Of a stretch of DNA of 64,000 nucleotides, positions 39,727-49,759 are shown one piece after another. Numbering within the stretch: the stretch's first letter is position 1; each line of letters begins with the position of its first letter. This DNA comes from Pigmentiphaga aceris (GTDB taxonomy: Bacteria; Pseudomonadota; Gammaproteobacteria; Burkholderiales; Burkholderiaceae_B), in NCBI RefSeq assembly GCF_008119665.1, contig NZ_CP043046.1, positions 1-64,000 on the forward strand. The letters are read 5' to 3'. Made by a program: the position numbers and the translations under genes. The notes beneath the pieces were generated by a model. That model made no database searches. It was not told where the DNA came from and saw nothing but the letters and a program-made list of their open reading frames with translations.

Positions 39727-41040
39727 TTATTCATGCACATGCATCTTCGACTGGTGCTTGGTGTCGCGCATGGTCGAATACACCAGCAGCGACAGGAAGA
39801 TCACGCCGGCCAGGTAGTAGAAGAACCACTGCTCGTGACCTGCCTGCTTGAACCACAGCGCAATCGCCGGTGCGGTGCCCCCGAAGATCGATACCGTCAC
39901 TGCATAAGGCACGGCGATGCCGGTGGCGCGGATCGAGGTCGGGAAGAGTTCAGCCTTCACCACCGCGTTGATCGAGGTGTAGCAGGCCGTGAAGATCCAC
40001 GCTGCCGAGATCAGCAGGAAGGCGACCCACGGTGACTTGGTGTTGGTCATGGCCGTCAGGATTGGCACTGTGAAAATGCTGCCCGCCACGCCAAAGAAGA
40101 TCAGCAAGGGCTTGCGGCCAATGCGGTCCGACAGCGCGCCATACACCGGCTGCAGGATCGACGCGAAGATCAGTGAGCCGGCAATCACGAAGGTCGTGGT
40201 AGTGGCCGACAAGCCCACGGTCTGCCGCACGAAGGTCTGCATGTAGGTCGTGAAGGTGTAGAAGGCGGCGGTACCGCCCGCAGTCAGGCCGACGACCAGC
40301 GCGATTTCACGCGGATAGTTCATCAGCAGGCGGATCGAGCTGGTCTTGGGCTTGGTCTTCTTCAATTCCAGGAAGGACTCGGTCTCGTGCATGTCGCGAC
40401 GCATCAACGCGGCGGTAATCGCCAGCATCGCACCGATCACGAAGGGAATGCGCCAGCCCCAGTCCAGAATCTGTTCATGGGTCAGGAACACGTTCTGCAA
40501 CAGCAGCAGCACCAGAATCGCAGACAGCTGGCCGCCGATCAGCGTGACGTACTGGAAGCTGGAATAGAAGCCACGATGCTTGGGGTCGGCCACTTCGGTC
40601 AGATAGGTAGCGCTGGCTCCGTATTCACCACCCAGACTCAGACCTTCGATGATGCGGGCCAGTGCCAGCAGCGCGGGAGCGGCAAAGCCGATGGTGTCAT
40701 AGGTGGGCGTGAGCGCGATGATCAGCGAGCCCACGCACATCATGACCACCGACACCGTCAGCGATAAACGCCTGCCGTATCGGTCGGCCAAATGGCCGAA
40801 CAGCCAGCCGCCCAGCGGGCGCACCAGGAAACCGGCGGCGAACAAAGTGGCGGCATTGAGCTGCTGTACGACAGGGTCGTGGGACGGGAAAAATGCGGGC
40901 GCGAAATACAGCGCAAAAGCCGTGTAGGCGTAAAAGTCGTACCACTCGACCAGATTGCCGATGGAACCGATGAAGATCGCCTTGATCCGACGTTTTGCGT
41001 CGGCCGGGTCGATGTGAGAGTCACTTGTCGCTGCACTCAT
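39727..41040 (-). CDS. MHS-family MFS transporter
   Basis: 437-residue proton symporter of the metabolite:H+ symporter group, with 12 hydrophobic segments. The signature loops are clear: NLVEWYDFYAYTAFALYFAPAFFP at helix 1, LVRPLGGWLFGHLADRYGRR after helix 2, and LSDRIGRKPLL between helices 8 and 9. Substrates in the family are dicarboxylates, betaines or amino-acid-like compounds. It lies 184 bp downstream of dadA on the same strand, with dadA's terminator between them. Confidence 0.93.
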   Translation of the reverse strand: MSAATSDSHIDPADAKRRIKAIFIGSIGNLVEWYDFYAYTAFALYFAPAFFPSHDPVVQQLNAATLFAAGFLVRPLGGWLFGHLADRYGRRLSLTVSVVMMCVGSLIIALTPTYDTIGFAAPALLALARIIEGLSLGGEYGASATYLTEVADPKHRGFYSSFQYVTLIGGQLSAILVLLLLQNVFLTHEQILDWGWRIPFVIGAMLAITAALMRRDMHETESFLELKKTKPKTSSIRLLMNYPREIALVVGLTAGGTAAFYTFTTYMQTFVRQTVGLSATTTTFVIAGSLIFASILQPVYGALSDRIGRKPLLIFFGVAGSIFTVPILTAMTNTKSPWVAFLLISAAWIFTACYTSINAVVKAELFPTSIRATGIAVPYAVTVSIFGGTAPAIALWFKQAGHEQWFFYYLAGVIFLSLLVYSTMRDTKHQSKMHVHE

Positions 41041-41113
41041 GATCGCTTCACTCGTGGATGGGGTAATCCCGATTTTCCGCGCCCTCTCCTTTCACTAAGC
41101 TGTACGGCCGCGC

Positions 41114-41145
41114 AAAAAAATGGCACGCCTCTCAGGAGACGTGCC
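41114..41145 (-). terminator. Intrinsic terminator of dadA
   Basis: On the minus strand a GGCACG/CGTGCC stem (41122-41127 with 41140-41145) is followed by seven T residues (the A run at 41114-41120 on the plus strand). It ends transcription of dadA before the transporter gene. Confidence 0.75.
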
Positions 41146-41224
41146 TTTTCTTTTTGGCCGATCAGCGTGCCTTCAGGGTGGCATCAGCGCTGTTTCCGTC
41201 CACCCCTTGCGTCCCCGACTGCGA

Positions 41225-42541
41225 TCAGACCGCGACCGGCCTGCGACCGCTTGTCTGGCTGGTGGCGGACGGCCTGGGGGCAGATGCGCGTGCGTAGCGG
41301 CCGATATCCAGGCCCTCGGTTGAAATCTCGGGCTTTGCACCCGTGATCAAGTCCGACAGCAACTTGCCCGAGCCTGCCGCCATGGTCCAGCCCAGCGTGC
41401 CGTGGCCGGTGTTCAGGAACAGGTTGTCGTAACGCGTGCCGCCCACAATCGGCGTGCTGTCGGGGGTCATCGGGCGCAGGCCGGTCCAGAAGCTGGCTTG
41501 TGGCACGTCGCCCGCTCCGGGGAACAGGCTGTTGACGACCAGCTCCAGCGTTTCGCGGCGGCGCGGGTTCAGGCTCAGGTCGAAACCGCTGAGTTCAGCC
41601 ATGCCGCCCACGCGAATGCGGTTCTCGAAGCGCGTGACCGCCACCTTGTAGGTCTCGTCCAGAATGGTCGATACGGGGCCTTTGGCGGCGTCCACCAGCG
41701 GTACCGTCAGCGAGTAACCCTTCACCGGGTAGACCGGCAGATCCAGGCCCAGGGGTTCAAGCATCTGGCGCGAATAGCTGCCGAATGCCAGCACGTAGCG
41801 GTCGGCCTTCAACACCTCGTTGCCCACACGCACGCCGACGATCTTGCCGCCTTCGGTCAACAGCTGCTGCACGTTCTGGCCGAAGCGGAAATCCACGCCC
41901 ATGCTTTTCGCCAGTTCGACCAGGCGCGTGGTGAACATATTGCAGTCACCGGTTTCGTCATTGGGCAGACGCAGGCCACCAGCCAGGGTGTGCTTCACGT
42001 TTTCCAGCGCGGGTTCGGCCGTGCGCAGCTGGTCACGGCCCAGCAGTTCGTAGGGCACGCCGCACTCTTTCAGCACGTCGATGTCTTTCTGCACGGCCTG
42101 CATCTGTGCGTCGCTGCGGAACAGTTGCAGCGTGCCGCCGCTGCGTTCTTCATAGGCAATACCGGTGTCGCTGCGCAGCAGGCGCAGGCAGTCGCGGCTG
42201 TACTCGGCGATGCGGGTCATGCGTTCTTTGTTGACTGCGTAACGCTCAGACGAGCAGTTGCGCAGCATGGCCGCCATCCATCGCAACTGGAACGTCGTGC
42301 CGTCCGGGCGGATGGTCAGCGGCGCATGGCGCTGGAACATCCACTTCAATGCCTTCAAGGGAATGCCGGGTGCGGCCCAGGGCGTGGAATAGCCGGGCGA
42401 GACCTGGCCAGCATTGGCGAAGCTGGTCTCCAGCGCAGGGCCGGGCTGGCGCTCCAGCACCGTCACCTGAGCGCCAGACTTGGCGAGGTAATACGCGGTC
42501 GTACTGCCGATAACGCCGCTACCCAGAACGATGACGTGCAT
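41225..42541 (-). CDS. dadA: D-amino acid dehydrogenase small subunit
   Basis: 438-residue FAD enzyme that oxidatively deaminates D-amino acids, chiefly D-alanine, at the inner membrane. It starts with [22 protein letters not shown] and has the DadA-specific segments [41 protein letters not shown] and [22 protein letters not shown] before ATG 42541. It diverges from an Lrp-type gene 141 bp away, the arrangement seen for dad operons under Lrp/DadR control. No alanine racemase gene is adjacent. Confidence 0.93.
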   Translation of the reverse strand: MHVIVLGSGVIGSTTAYYLAKSGAQVTVLERQPGPALETSFANAGQVSPGYSTPWAAPGIPLKALKWMFQRHAPLTIRPDGTTFQLRWMAAMLRNCSSERYAVNKERMTRIAEYSRDCLRLLRSDTGIAYEERSGGTLQLFRSDAQMQAVQKDIDVLKECGVPYELLGRDQLRTAEPALENVKHTLAGGLRLPNDETGDCNMFTTRLVELAKSMGVDFRFGQNVQQLLTEGGKIVGVRVGNEVLKADRYVLAFGSYSRQMLEPLGLDLPVYPVKGYSLTVPLVDAAKGPVSTILDETYKVAVTRFENRIRVGGMAELSGFDLSLNPRRRETLELVVNSLFPGAGDVPQASFWTGLRPMTPDSTPIVGGTRYDNLFLNTGHGTLGWTMAAGSGKLLSDLITGAKPEISTEGLDIGRYARASAPRPSATSQTSGRRPVAV

Positions 42542-42682
42542 GGAGGTTTCCTCTGTCTCGATATTGATTTATGTGCTTTGAAGTAGTCTATTGAGGATGT
42601 GGGAGTGGATTCCGCTAAACAATGGCCCGGTCGCAGGGAAAATCGCTGAAACCTGTGGCGTATCCGCAGCAAGGAAAGTGAA

Positions 42683-43153
42683 ATGCGCGAGCTCGATCGA
42701 ATCGACCGAAAAATCCTCGATATTCTTCAGCGCGAAGGCCGAATTTCGATCACTGATTTAGCCGATCGGATCAGCTTGTCCGCCACGCCCTGCGCCGAGC
42801 GCGTGCGGCGCCTGGAGCGCGAAGGCGTGATCACCGGCTACCACGCGCGGGTCGATCCGGCTGCGCTGGGCATGAACCTGCTGGTGTTCCTGGAGATCAA
42901 ACTGTCGGCCAAGTCTGGCGACGTGTTCGAGAAGGTCAAAAGTGAACTTCAGCACGTGCCGCAGGTGATGGAATGCCACCTGGTGTCGGGGGACTTCGAC
43001 TATCTGGTGAAGGCCAGATTGCCCGCCATGAGCGAGTACCGGCAGTTGCTGGGGCAGATTCTGAAGAAACTGCCAGCGTCTGCCGAGTCGCGCAGTTATG
43101 TGGTGATGGAAGAGATCAAGGAAACGCTGTTTTTGCCGACGGGGGCGTTCTAG
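42683..43153 (+). CDS. Lrp/AsnC-family regulator
   Basis: 156 residues with the N-terminal HTH (MRELDRIDRKILDILQREGRISITDLADRISLSATPCAERVRRLEREGVI) and C-terminal RAM ligand domain, in the family's usual length. Divergent from dadA, so it is the likely regulator of that gene. AAGGAAAG precedes ATG 42683. Confidence 0.93.
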   Translation: MRELDRIDRKILDILQREGRISITDLADRISLSATPCAERVRRLEREGVITGYHARVDPAALGMNLLVFLEIKLSAKSGDVFEKVKSELQHVPQVMECHLVSGDFDYLVKARLPAMSEYRQLLGQILKKLPASAESRSYVVMEEIKETLFLPTGAF

Positions 43154-43178
43154 CAGACTGGGGGGAACGCGTGCCCCA

Positions 43179-43898
43179 TCAGTCTTCCGCGCTCGCATTC
43201 CAGAACGCCTGCAAGACCCCAGTCTCGGCTTCCAGCAGCGTCATTACGTGGTCAAGCTCCTCGGCCTCCACCGCGCTTGCGTACAAGGTGGCGGCAATCT
43301 CGGCATCGGTCGGGCCGAAGGCATGTTGTGCCATGTCGCGCACCGGGTAGGTGGCGGCTTCCAGCAGTTCCGTCATCTTTTCGCGTACTTCTGCCTGCAC
43401 CACACGCCGGCAGATCACATACACGGTGTACACGGCTTCCGCCGATTGCTCGTTGACGGGTTGACGGTTGATCCGGTTGACCACCGGCCGCAGTAGTGTG
43501 TTGGCGGCCAGCACAAAGCCGGTGGCAATCGTGGCTTCACCGATCATCGATGCCCCGGCGCAGGCACCCACGGCGGCCGATCCCCACAGGGTGGCGGCGG
43601 TGTTCAGGCCGCTGATATTGGCCCCCTCTTTCATGATCGCCCCGGCACCCAGAAAGCCGATGCCCGACACGACATAGGCCATCACGTGCACCGCACCTTC
43701 GTGGCCGGTCAGCCGTCCGGCAATGTGCACGAACACTGCTGCGCCGACCGCCACCAGGGTGTTGGTGCGCAGGCCGGCAGTACGCTGCCGCACCTGGCGC
43801 TCGAAGCCAATCACGCTGCCCAGGATGAAGGCTGCGCCCAGGCTGGTCAGGGTGTCCAGCAGGGGGCGCAGCGCATTGGTGTCGATTGCGTCGAACAT
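43179..43898 (-). CDS. MgtC/SapB-family membrane protein
   Basis: 239 residues. The N-terminal MgtC domain has four hydrophobic helices with the family's conserved GFERQVRQRTAGLRTNTLVAVGAA and YVVSGIGFLGAGAIMKEG, followed by a soluble ACT-like domain. The family is linked to survival at low Mg2+ and to control of the F-type ATP synthase. ATG 43898 is preferred to one four codons upstream. It follows mgtA by 72 bp on the same strand, so the two probably form an operon. Confidence 0.9.
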   Translation of the reverse strand: MFDAIDTNALRPLLDTLTSLGAAFILGSVIGFERQVRQRTAGLRTNTLVAVGAAVFVHIAGRLTGHEGAVHVMAYVVSGIGFLGAGAIMKEGANISGLNTAATLWGSAAVGACAGASMIGEATIATGFVLAANTLLRPVVNRINRQPVNEQSAEAVYTVYVICRRVVQAEVREKMTELLEAATYPVRDMAQHAFGPTDAEIAATLYASAVEAEELDHVMTLLEAETGVLQAFWNASAED

Positions 43899-43970
43899 GA
43901 TTCCGTCCACGTTTGTCGTGGCCGGTTGAACGGGTCAAGCCGGCCTGTCATGTCAGCTGGCTGATGTTCC

Positions 43971-46700
43971 TCACTGCCAGCCGTATTTCCGAATGTAGAT
44001 GCGCTTCATGACCGTCGTAAGTGTGGCGTAGCCCAGCAGAATGCCCAGCAGCCAGGGGAAGTACGACAGTGGCAGTGCCTGCAGCTTGAAGTAGTCGGCC
44101 AGCGGTCCCATCGGCAGGAAGATCCCGATCGCCATGATGATCACCGTCATCAGCAGCATCGGCGTGGCGGCGATGCTTTGCAGGAACGGAATCTTCGGCG
44201 TGCGGATCATGTGCACGATCAGCGTCTGGGTCAGCAAGCCCACCACGAACCAGCCAGACTGGAACAAGGTCTGATCGGCTTCAGTGCGGGCGTCGAACAC
44301 GTACCACATCAGCACAAAGGTGGTGATGTCGAACACCGAACTCAGCGGGCCGAAGAACACCATGAAACGGCCGATGTCAGCGGGGTTCCACTTCAGCGGT
44401 TCGCGCACCAGTTCCGGGTCGACGTTGTCGAAGGGAATGCCGATCTGCGACACGTCATACAGCAGGTTCTGCACCAGCAATTGCAGTGGCAGCATCGGCA
44501 GGAAGGGCAGGAAGGCACTGGCCACCAGCACCGAGAACACGTTGCCGAAGTTGGAACTTGCCGTCATGCGGATGTACTTCAGCATGTTGCTGAAAGTTTT
44601 GCGTCCTTCCAGCACGCCCTCTTCCAGCACCATCAGGCTCTTTTCCAGCAAGATGATGTCGGCCGCTTCCTTGGCGATGTCCACCGCCGTGTCGACAGAG
44701 ATACCGATGTCTGCCGCACGCAGTGCCGGGGCGTCGTTGATGCCATCACCCATGAAGCCAACCACGTGTCCGTTGGCACGCAGCGCACGCACAATGCGCT
44801 CTTTGTCCAGCGGCGTGAGCTTGGCAAACACCGTGCTGCGTTCCACCACGATGGCCAGTTCCGCATCGTTCATGCGTTCCACTTGCGGACCCAGCACCAC
44901 ACCGTTCACCGTCAGGCCCACTTCGCGGCAGATCTTGGCGGTCACCAGCTCGTTGTCGCCGGTCAGCACCTTCACGGTTACACCGTGTTCGGCCAGTGCT
45001 TTCAAAGCCGGTGCGGTCGATTCCTTTGGGGGATCCAGGAAGGCTATATAGCCCACCAGCGTCAGCTCGGTTTCGTCGGCAATCGCGTAGACCATCTTGC
45101 GCGGCGGCACTTCTTTCATCGCCACCGCCACCACACGCAAGCCTTCTTCGTTCAGGTCACGTGTGACCCGATATACGCGGGCCAGCATGTCGGCATCCAG
45201 CGGCACAGCAACACCTTTGTCCAGCACGTGGGTGCAGGCAGCCAGGATTTCCTCGACAGCACCTTTGCAGATCAGTTCGTGGTGGTCATCGCGTTCCGAC
45301 ACCACCACCGACATGCGACGGCGGTCGAAGTCAAAGGGGATTTCATCGACCTTCTTGTAGTGCTCGGCCAGACGCAGTTCGGTCTGCAGTTCGACGTGGT
45401 CAAGCACCGCGCGATCCAGCAGGTTCTTCAGGCCGGTCTGGTAGTGGCTGTTCAGGTAGGCAAACTTCAACACCTCGTTCGAATCGTTGCCGAATACGTC
45501 GGTATGGCGTTCCAGGAAGATGCGATCCTGCGTCAGCGTGCCGGTCTTGTCGGTGCACAACACGTCCATCGCACCGAAGTTCTGAATAGCGTCCAGACGT
45601 TTGACCACCACCTTCTTGCGCGACAGCAGTACAGCCCCTTTGGCCAAGGTAGAGGTCACGATCATCGGCAGCATTTCGGGCGTCAGACCCACGGCCACCG
45701 ACAGCGCGAACAGGAAGGCATCGGTCCAGTCGCCCTTGGTGATGCCGTTGATCAGGAAGACCAGTGGTGCCATCACCAGTGCAAAGCGAATCAGCAGCCA
45801 GCTGACGCTGTTCACGCCTGCCTGGAAGGCGGTGGGCGTGCGGTCTTGCGCCGTTGCCCGGGTGGCGATGGTGCCGAAGTAAGTGCGGTTGCCGGTGTTC
45901 AACACCACGGCCGTGGCCGAGCCGGACACCACGTTGGTGCCCATGAACAGCAGGTTGCTGGCGTCCAGCACACTGCTGAAACTGCGATGGCCATCGGCGT
46001 CCTTTTCCACCGGCAGCGATTCACCGGTCATGGCGGCCTGGCTGACAAACAAGTCCTTGGCGCTCATCACGCGGCAGTCGGCGGGAATCATGTCACCGGC
46101 CGACAGCACCAGCACTTCGCCCGGCACCAGGCGTTGGATCGGCACTTCGATGCGCGTGGCCGGCACACAGCCCAGCTGAGCGGCTTCATCGGCCTCGGGG
46201 CAACGAATGACGGTGGCGGTGTTGCTCACCATGGCCTTCAGGCGTTCGGCGGCGCGGTTCGAGCGCCCTTCCTGTACAAAGCGGATCAGCGTCGACAAGC
46301 CCACCATGGTGCCGATCACCAGCGTGGCCTTCACGTCTTCGGTCAGGTAAGACACGATGGCGAGCACGGTCAGCAGCAGGTTGAACGGGTTCTTGTAGCA
46401 ATGCCACAGGTGCAGCCACTGTGGCAGTGGCTTTTCGTGTTCGACCTCGTTCGGGCCCATGCGTGCCAGGGCGTCTGCGGCTTCCGATTCGCTCAGACCA
46501 CCGGGATGGCCGCGCAGCTTGGCGAGCGTGTCGCCCAGGTCCTCGCGGGCGCTGCGCAGCAAAGCGTGGGCAAGCTCGTCGGGCACCGCACGCAGGGTGA
46601 CCTGTCCGTTGACCGCAGCAGGAACCACCGTGCGACGGAAATGGCGGGATGCGCGCCGGGTGCGCAGGAATGTGCCGAACAGGGTTTTGAAGAGATTCAT
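43971..46700 (-). CDS. mgtA: Magnesium-translocating P-type ATPase
   Basis: 909-residue P3B-type Mg2+ import ATPase. The phosphorylation motif CTDKTGTLTQD, the nucleotide domain, the hinge GDGINDAPAL, and the MgtA-type sequence VQNLLYDVSQIGIPFDNVD near the C-terminal helices are present. I start at ATG 46700 behind GAGGA; a longer frame to 46865 runs through the promoter. It is divergent from a two-component system with a 176-bp spacer and probably regulated by it and by Mg2+. Confidence 0.94.
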   Translation of the reverse strand: MNLFKTLFGTFLRTRRASRHFRRTVVPAAVNGQVTLRAVPDELAHALLRSAREDLGDTLAKLRGHPGGLSESEAADALARMGPNEVEHEKPLPQWLHLWHCYKNPFNLLLTVLAIVSYLTEDVKATLVIGTMVGLSTLIRFVQEGRSNRAAERLKAMVSNTATVIRCPEADEAAQLGCVPATRIEVPIQRLVPGEVLVLSAGDMIPADCRVMSAKDLFVSQAAMTGESLPVEKDADGHRSFSSVLDASNLLFMGTNVVSGSATAVVLNTGNRTYFGTIATRATAQDRTPTAFQAGVNSVSWLLIRFALVMAPLVFLINGITKGDWTDAFLFALSVAVGLTPEMLPMIVTSTLAKGAVLLSRKKVVVKRLDAIQNFGAMDVLCTDKTGTLTQDRIFLERHTDVFGNDSNEVLKFAYLNSHYQTGLKNLLDRAVLDHVELQTELRLAEHYKKVDEIPFDFDRRRMSVVVSERDDHHELICKGAVEEILAACTHVLDKGVAVPLDADMLARVYRVTRDLNEEGLRVVAVAMKEVPPRKMVYAIADETELTLVGYIAFLDPPKESTAPALKALAEHGVTVKVLTGDNELVTAKICREVGLTVNGVVLGPQVERMNDAELAIVVERSTVFAKLTPLDKERIVRALRANGHVVGFMGDGINDAPALRAADIGISVDTAVDIAKEAADIILLEKSLMVLEEGVLEGRKTFSNMLKYIRMTASSNFGNVFSVLVASAFLPFLPMLPLQLLVQNLLYDVSQIGIPFDNVDPELVREPLKWNPADIGRFMVFFGPLSSVFDITTFVLMWYVFDARTEADQTLFQSGWFVVGLLTQTLIVHMIRTPKIPFLQSIAATPMLLMTVIIMAIGIFLPMGPLADYFKLQALPLSYFPWLLGILLGYATLTTVMKRIYIRKYGWQ

Positions 46701-46876
46701 GATGGCGTCCTCGGTGTCCGGGCAACGCTCCCCATCGGCGTGATCCAGACTTGCATCGAAGCTTATCGAGGGGTGTCTTAAGATCGTCCCAAGGCCGCCT
46801 GAATCTTTCTTCAGAAACCGCGCAGGCGCACGGTCGCCGGATAAGATGATCCTGGTCACCCCCAAGGAGCTGGGCC

Positions 46877-47563
46877 ATGAGAATCCTCATCGTCGAGGAC
46901 GACCGCAAGGCGGCGCGCCTGTTGTCGAGAGGCTTGCAGGAAGAAGGGTTTGTCGTTGATATGGCGCACACCGTCGAGGAAGGCGATGAACTCGCCAGGG
47001 TGACGGACTACGACCTGATCGTGCTCGATCGCATGTTGCATGACCGCGACGGCATGGAGCTGTGTCGCGACCTGCGTGCCAGTGGCATTCAAACACCGGT
47101 GTTGATGCTGACCGCCCGCGATGCGCTGGCCGATCGGGTGGCGGGCCTGAACCACGGTGCCGACGACTACCTGACCAAGCCGTATGCGTTCGAGGAGTTG
47201 CTGGCGCGTGCGCGCGCCTTGTTGCGACGCTCGGAAATCACCCGGCCCGTGGTGATGGCGGTGGCAGATCTGAGCCTGGACCCGGTCACCCACCGCGTGA
47301 CGCGCGCGGGTCGGACGCTTGATCTGACCCCCAAGGAATACGCAATTCTTGAAATATTGCTGCGCCAGGCAGGCGAGGTGGTCAGCCGTGCGCGGCTGGG
47401 CGAACGGGTGTGGGATGTCGATCAGATCGGCCTGGACAACCTGATCGACGTGCACATCAGCAACCTGCGCCGCAAGGTCGACGTCACGGGCCTGCAGCCG
47501 CTGATTCATACCGTGCGCGGACGCGGCTTCCAACTGAAAGAGGCCGGGCATGAACGCGCTTAG
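46877..47563 (+). CDS. OmpR-family response regulator
   Basis: 228 residues: receiver domain with the acidic pair Glu7-Asp8-Asp9 region (VEDD), phosphoacceptor Asp51 in LIVLDRM and Lys101 in YLTKPYAF, then a winged-helix DNA-binding domain ending RGRGFQLKE. AAGGAG precedes ATG 46877. It overlaps the sensor-kinase gene by 14 bp and diverges from mgtA, whose promoter it probably controls in PhoP-like fashion. Confidence 0.94.
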   Translation: MRILIVEDDRKAARLLSRGLQEEGFVVDMAHTVEEGDELARVTDYDLIVLDRMLHDRDGMELCRDLRASGIQTPVLMLTARDALADRVAGLNHGADDYLTKPYAFEELLARARALLRRSEITRPVVMAVADLSLDPVTHRVTRAGRTLDLTPKEYAILEILLRQAGEVVSRARLGERVWDVDQIGLDNLIDVHISNLRRKVDVTGLQPLIHTVRGRGFQLKEAGHERA

Positions 47564-48950
47564 TTTCCGTGCGCGCCTGACCTTCATTCACCTGATGCTG
47601 ATCACGGTGATTCTGGTGCTGACCGCATTGGCGGGGCACTGGGGACTGTCACGCGCCATTCACCAGCAGCTCGATTCGGCGCTGGTGGCATTGGCCGAAA
47701 CCGAGATCGGCTCGTTGCCCACCGACCCGGATGCACCGGTGATCGTGCACGACCCCGCCAATGGCCCGATCGCCGAACCGGCGCTGGACCGGCTCGACAG
47801 GCTGGTGCAAGTCATCGACATGCGGGGGGCGGTGCTGGCGCGCAGTGCCAACCTGGGTCCGTCGAGTCTGCCGGTGTCGCCATCCATGTTGGCCGAACTT
47901 GCGACAGGCGAAACGGCTTTCGAGACCTTGCTGGACTTCGGCGGCGAGCCTGCGCGCATGGTTGCCGTGCCAGCACCAGGCGGCAAGCGCGCGGTGCTGG
48001 TGGCGGGGTCGCTGGACGATGTGAAGGCGGTGATGCAGGCAGCCGGGCTGTTGTTCGCCGCCATGGCCGTGGCGTTGTTGACGGCAGTGGGTATCGCCGG
48101 ACATTGGCTGACACGGGGTGCCTTCCGCACCATCGATCAGGTGGTCTTGCAGGTGCGCGACATCGGTGACACCAACCTGGGCGAACGCCTGCCGCACCCG
48201 GGGACCCGAGACGAAATCGGCCGACTGGTCGACACCTTGAACGACATGCTGGCGCGCCTGGAAACCGGGTTCGATGCACAGCGTCGATTCACCGCCGACG
48301 CCTCGCACGAACTGCGCTCGCCGCTGTCCCGGCTGCGTGCCGAGATCGACATCACGCTGCGTTATCCACGCGAACGCGAGGAATATCTGGAGGTCTTGCG
48401 ATCCTGCCTGGAAGAAGCCGAGCGGCTGACGCAGCTGACCGATGAATTGTTGTTGCTGGCGCGTGCAGATGCTGCCCAGGAACGGGTGCCGACAGCACCG
48501 GTGGCGATTGCTTCCGTGGTGGACGAGGCCGTGCGCTTGCTGACGCCAGTGGCCGACGAACGCCAGATTGCCTTCGCGGTCGAGGCTTCGCCGTATGCGG
48601 TCGTGCGCATGGCACCGGGGCAGGCGTCGCTGGTGTTGAACAACTTGCTGGGCAATGCGTTGAAGTTCTCGCCACCCCAAAGCGTGGTGACCATCCGGGC
48701 GGTGGTCGATAGCGGTGAAGTTTTGCTGAGCGTATCGGACATGGGGCCTGGCATTGCGCCGGAAGACCTGACCCGCATCTTCGACCGCTTTTATCGCGGG
48801 GCGTCGACGCGCGGTGCCGATGTGACTGGCGTGGGTCTTGGCCTGGCGCTGGCACAATCGATCGTGCATGCGCACGGCGGTCGCATCGTGGCCAGCAACC
48901 TGGCGGATGGTGGGGCGCTGTTCTCGGTCAGGTTGCCGCTGGCGGTATAA
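47550..48950 (+). CDS. Membrane sensor histidine kinase
   Basis: 466 residues: transmembrane helix about 12-32, a periplasmic domain of about 130 residues, a second helix near 160-183, HAMP, HisKA with His253 in SHELRSPLSRLR, and HATPase_c with NNLLGNALKFSP, DMGPGIAPEDL and GVGLGLALAQSIVHAHGG. It partners with the response regulator directly upstream. The signal is unknown; the divergent mgtA gene makes a divalent cation plausible. Confidence 0.93.
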   Translation: MNALSFRARLTFIHLMLITVILVLTALAGHWGLSRAIHQQLDSALVALAETEIGSLPTDPDAPVIVHDPANGPIAEPALDRLDRLVQVIDMRGAVLARSANLGPSSLPVSPSMLAELATGETAFETLLDFGGEPARMVAVPAPGGKRAVLVAGSLDDVKAVMQAAGLLFAAMAVALLTAVGIAGHWLTRGAFRTIDQVVLQVRDIGDTNLGERLPHPGTRDEIGRLVDTLNDMLARLETGFDAQRRFTADASHELRSPLSRLRAEIDITLRYPREREEYLEVLRSCLEEAERLTQLTDELLLLARADAAQERVPTAPVAIASVVDEAVRLLTPVADERQIAFAVEASPYAVVRMAPGQASLVLNNLLGNALKFSPPQSVVTIRAVVDSGEVLLSVSDMGPGIAPEDLTRIFDRFYRGASTRGADVTGVGLGLALAQSIVHAHGGRIVASNLADGGALFSVRLPLAV

Positions 48951-48977
48951 GGCCGCCGAAAGACGGCCGTGGGTCGA

Positions 48978-49274
48978 TCAGCGTTGCTCGAACCGGTCGA
49001 AGCGCCGATCCACATACTGGACTTCGCTGGTCAGGTCCGTCACGCGTGCGCCGGGCGGTCCCTGACGCAACCATTCGAGCATGGCATCGACCTGATCGGG
49101 CGTGCCCTGTACGGTGGCTTCGACCGAGCCATCGTCGTTGTTGCGCACCCAGCCGCGCGCGCCAATCAAATGCGCACGGCGCACGGTGGACAGGCGATAA
49201 CCCACGCCCTGCACCTTGCCGGTGACCCTGACAAACACGGTTTCCAGGGAAGTCGAGGGGGAGGAATGGCGCAT
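48978..49274 (-). CDS. acyP: Acylphosphatase
   Basis: 98-residue small enzyme that hydrolyses acyl phosphates. The substrate-binding loop GKVQGVGYR ends in Arg27 and the catalytic Asn45 is in GWVRNNDDGSVEATVQG. ATG 49274 gives the family's usual length; the frame extends upstream to 49370 without conserved sequence. Convergent with the sensor-kinase gene. Confidence 0.92.
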   Translation of the reverse strand: MRHSSPSTSLETVFVRVTGKVQGVGYRLSTVRRAHLIGARGWVRNNDDGSVEATVQGTPDQVDAMLEWLRQGPPGARVTDLTSEVQYVDRRFDRFEQR

Positions 49275-49391
49275 GCTGCTGTCCGGAATGTAAAGCGGGA
49301 GACGAACGATTCTATCGTCCGGTCCGCTGTGACAAAAACCGCGCCCGGAATGCATCGCGTTTCGTCGCAACTAAAGGAGGTGCCAATAGCC

Positions 49392-49419
49392 TTGCTGGTT
49401 ATACAAAATTTTGTATAAT
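49392..49419 (+). promoter_or_regulatory. Toxin-antitoxin promoter with palindromic operator
   Basis: A -35 TTGCTG (49392-49397) and -10 TATAAT (49414-49419) are 16 bp apart. The perfect 20-bp palindrome TTATACAAAATTTTGTATAA spans 49399-49418, covering the spacer and -10. This is the classical layout for repression by a dimeric HTH antitoxin. Confidence 0.75.
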
Positions 49420-49429
49420 TTCAATTTTC

Positions 49430-49759
49430 ATGAAACTTATCACTTTCCACGGCACGTCCAAAGCAGATCTACGCAGCTTTCCCTCAGCTGCCATGCGTGA
49501 AGCCGGGTTTCAGCTCGAATCGATTCAGCGAGGTGAAGAGCCTGCAGACTGGAAGCCAATGCCATCTATTGGTATGGGCGTCAGGGAGATTCGTATCAAG
49601 GACGATACGGGCGCGTACCGCGTGATCTACGTGGCCAAATTTTCTGATGCGGTCCACGTTCTTCACTGTTTTAAGAAGAAGACGCAGAAGACGTCCAAAG
49701 CAGATATCGATCTGGCCAAAGATCGGCTATCGCACCTTGTCAAAGGACTAAGAAAATGA
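49430..49759 (+). CDS. HigB/RelE-type toxin (phage Gp49-like)
   Basis: 109-residue RelE/ParE-superfamily protein of the Gp49-like (HigB) type, probably a ribosome-dependent mRNA endonuclease. MGVREIRIKDDTGAYRVIYVAKFSDAVHVLHCFKKKTQKT is the characteristic core, with basic residues of the active site. The toxin comes first and the antitoxin second, as in hig loci; the two genes overlap by ATGA. Confidence 0.9.
   Translation: MKLITFHGTSKADLRSFPSAAMREAGFQLESIQRGEEPADWKPMPSIGMGVREIRIKDDTGAYRVIYVAKFSDAVHVLHCFKKKTQKTSKADIDLAKDRLSHLVKGLRK

Noticed and set aside
44178..46781. 867-codon open frame antisense to mgtA
   Set aside because: Same high-GC effect; the product is His/Gln-rich and unlike any protein family, while mgtA on the other strand is certain.
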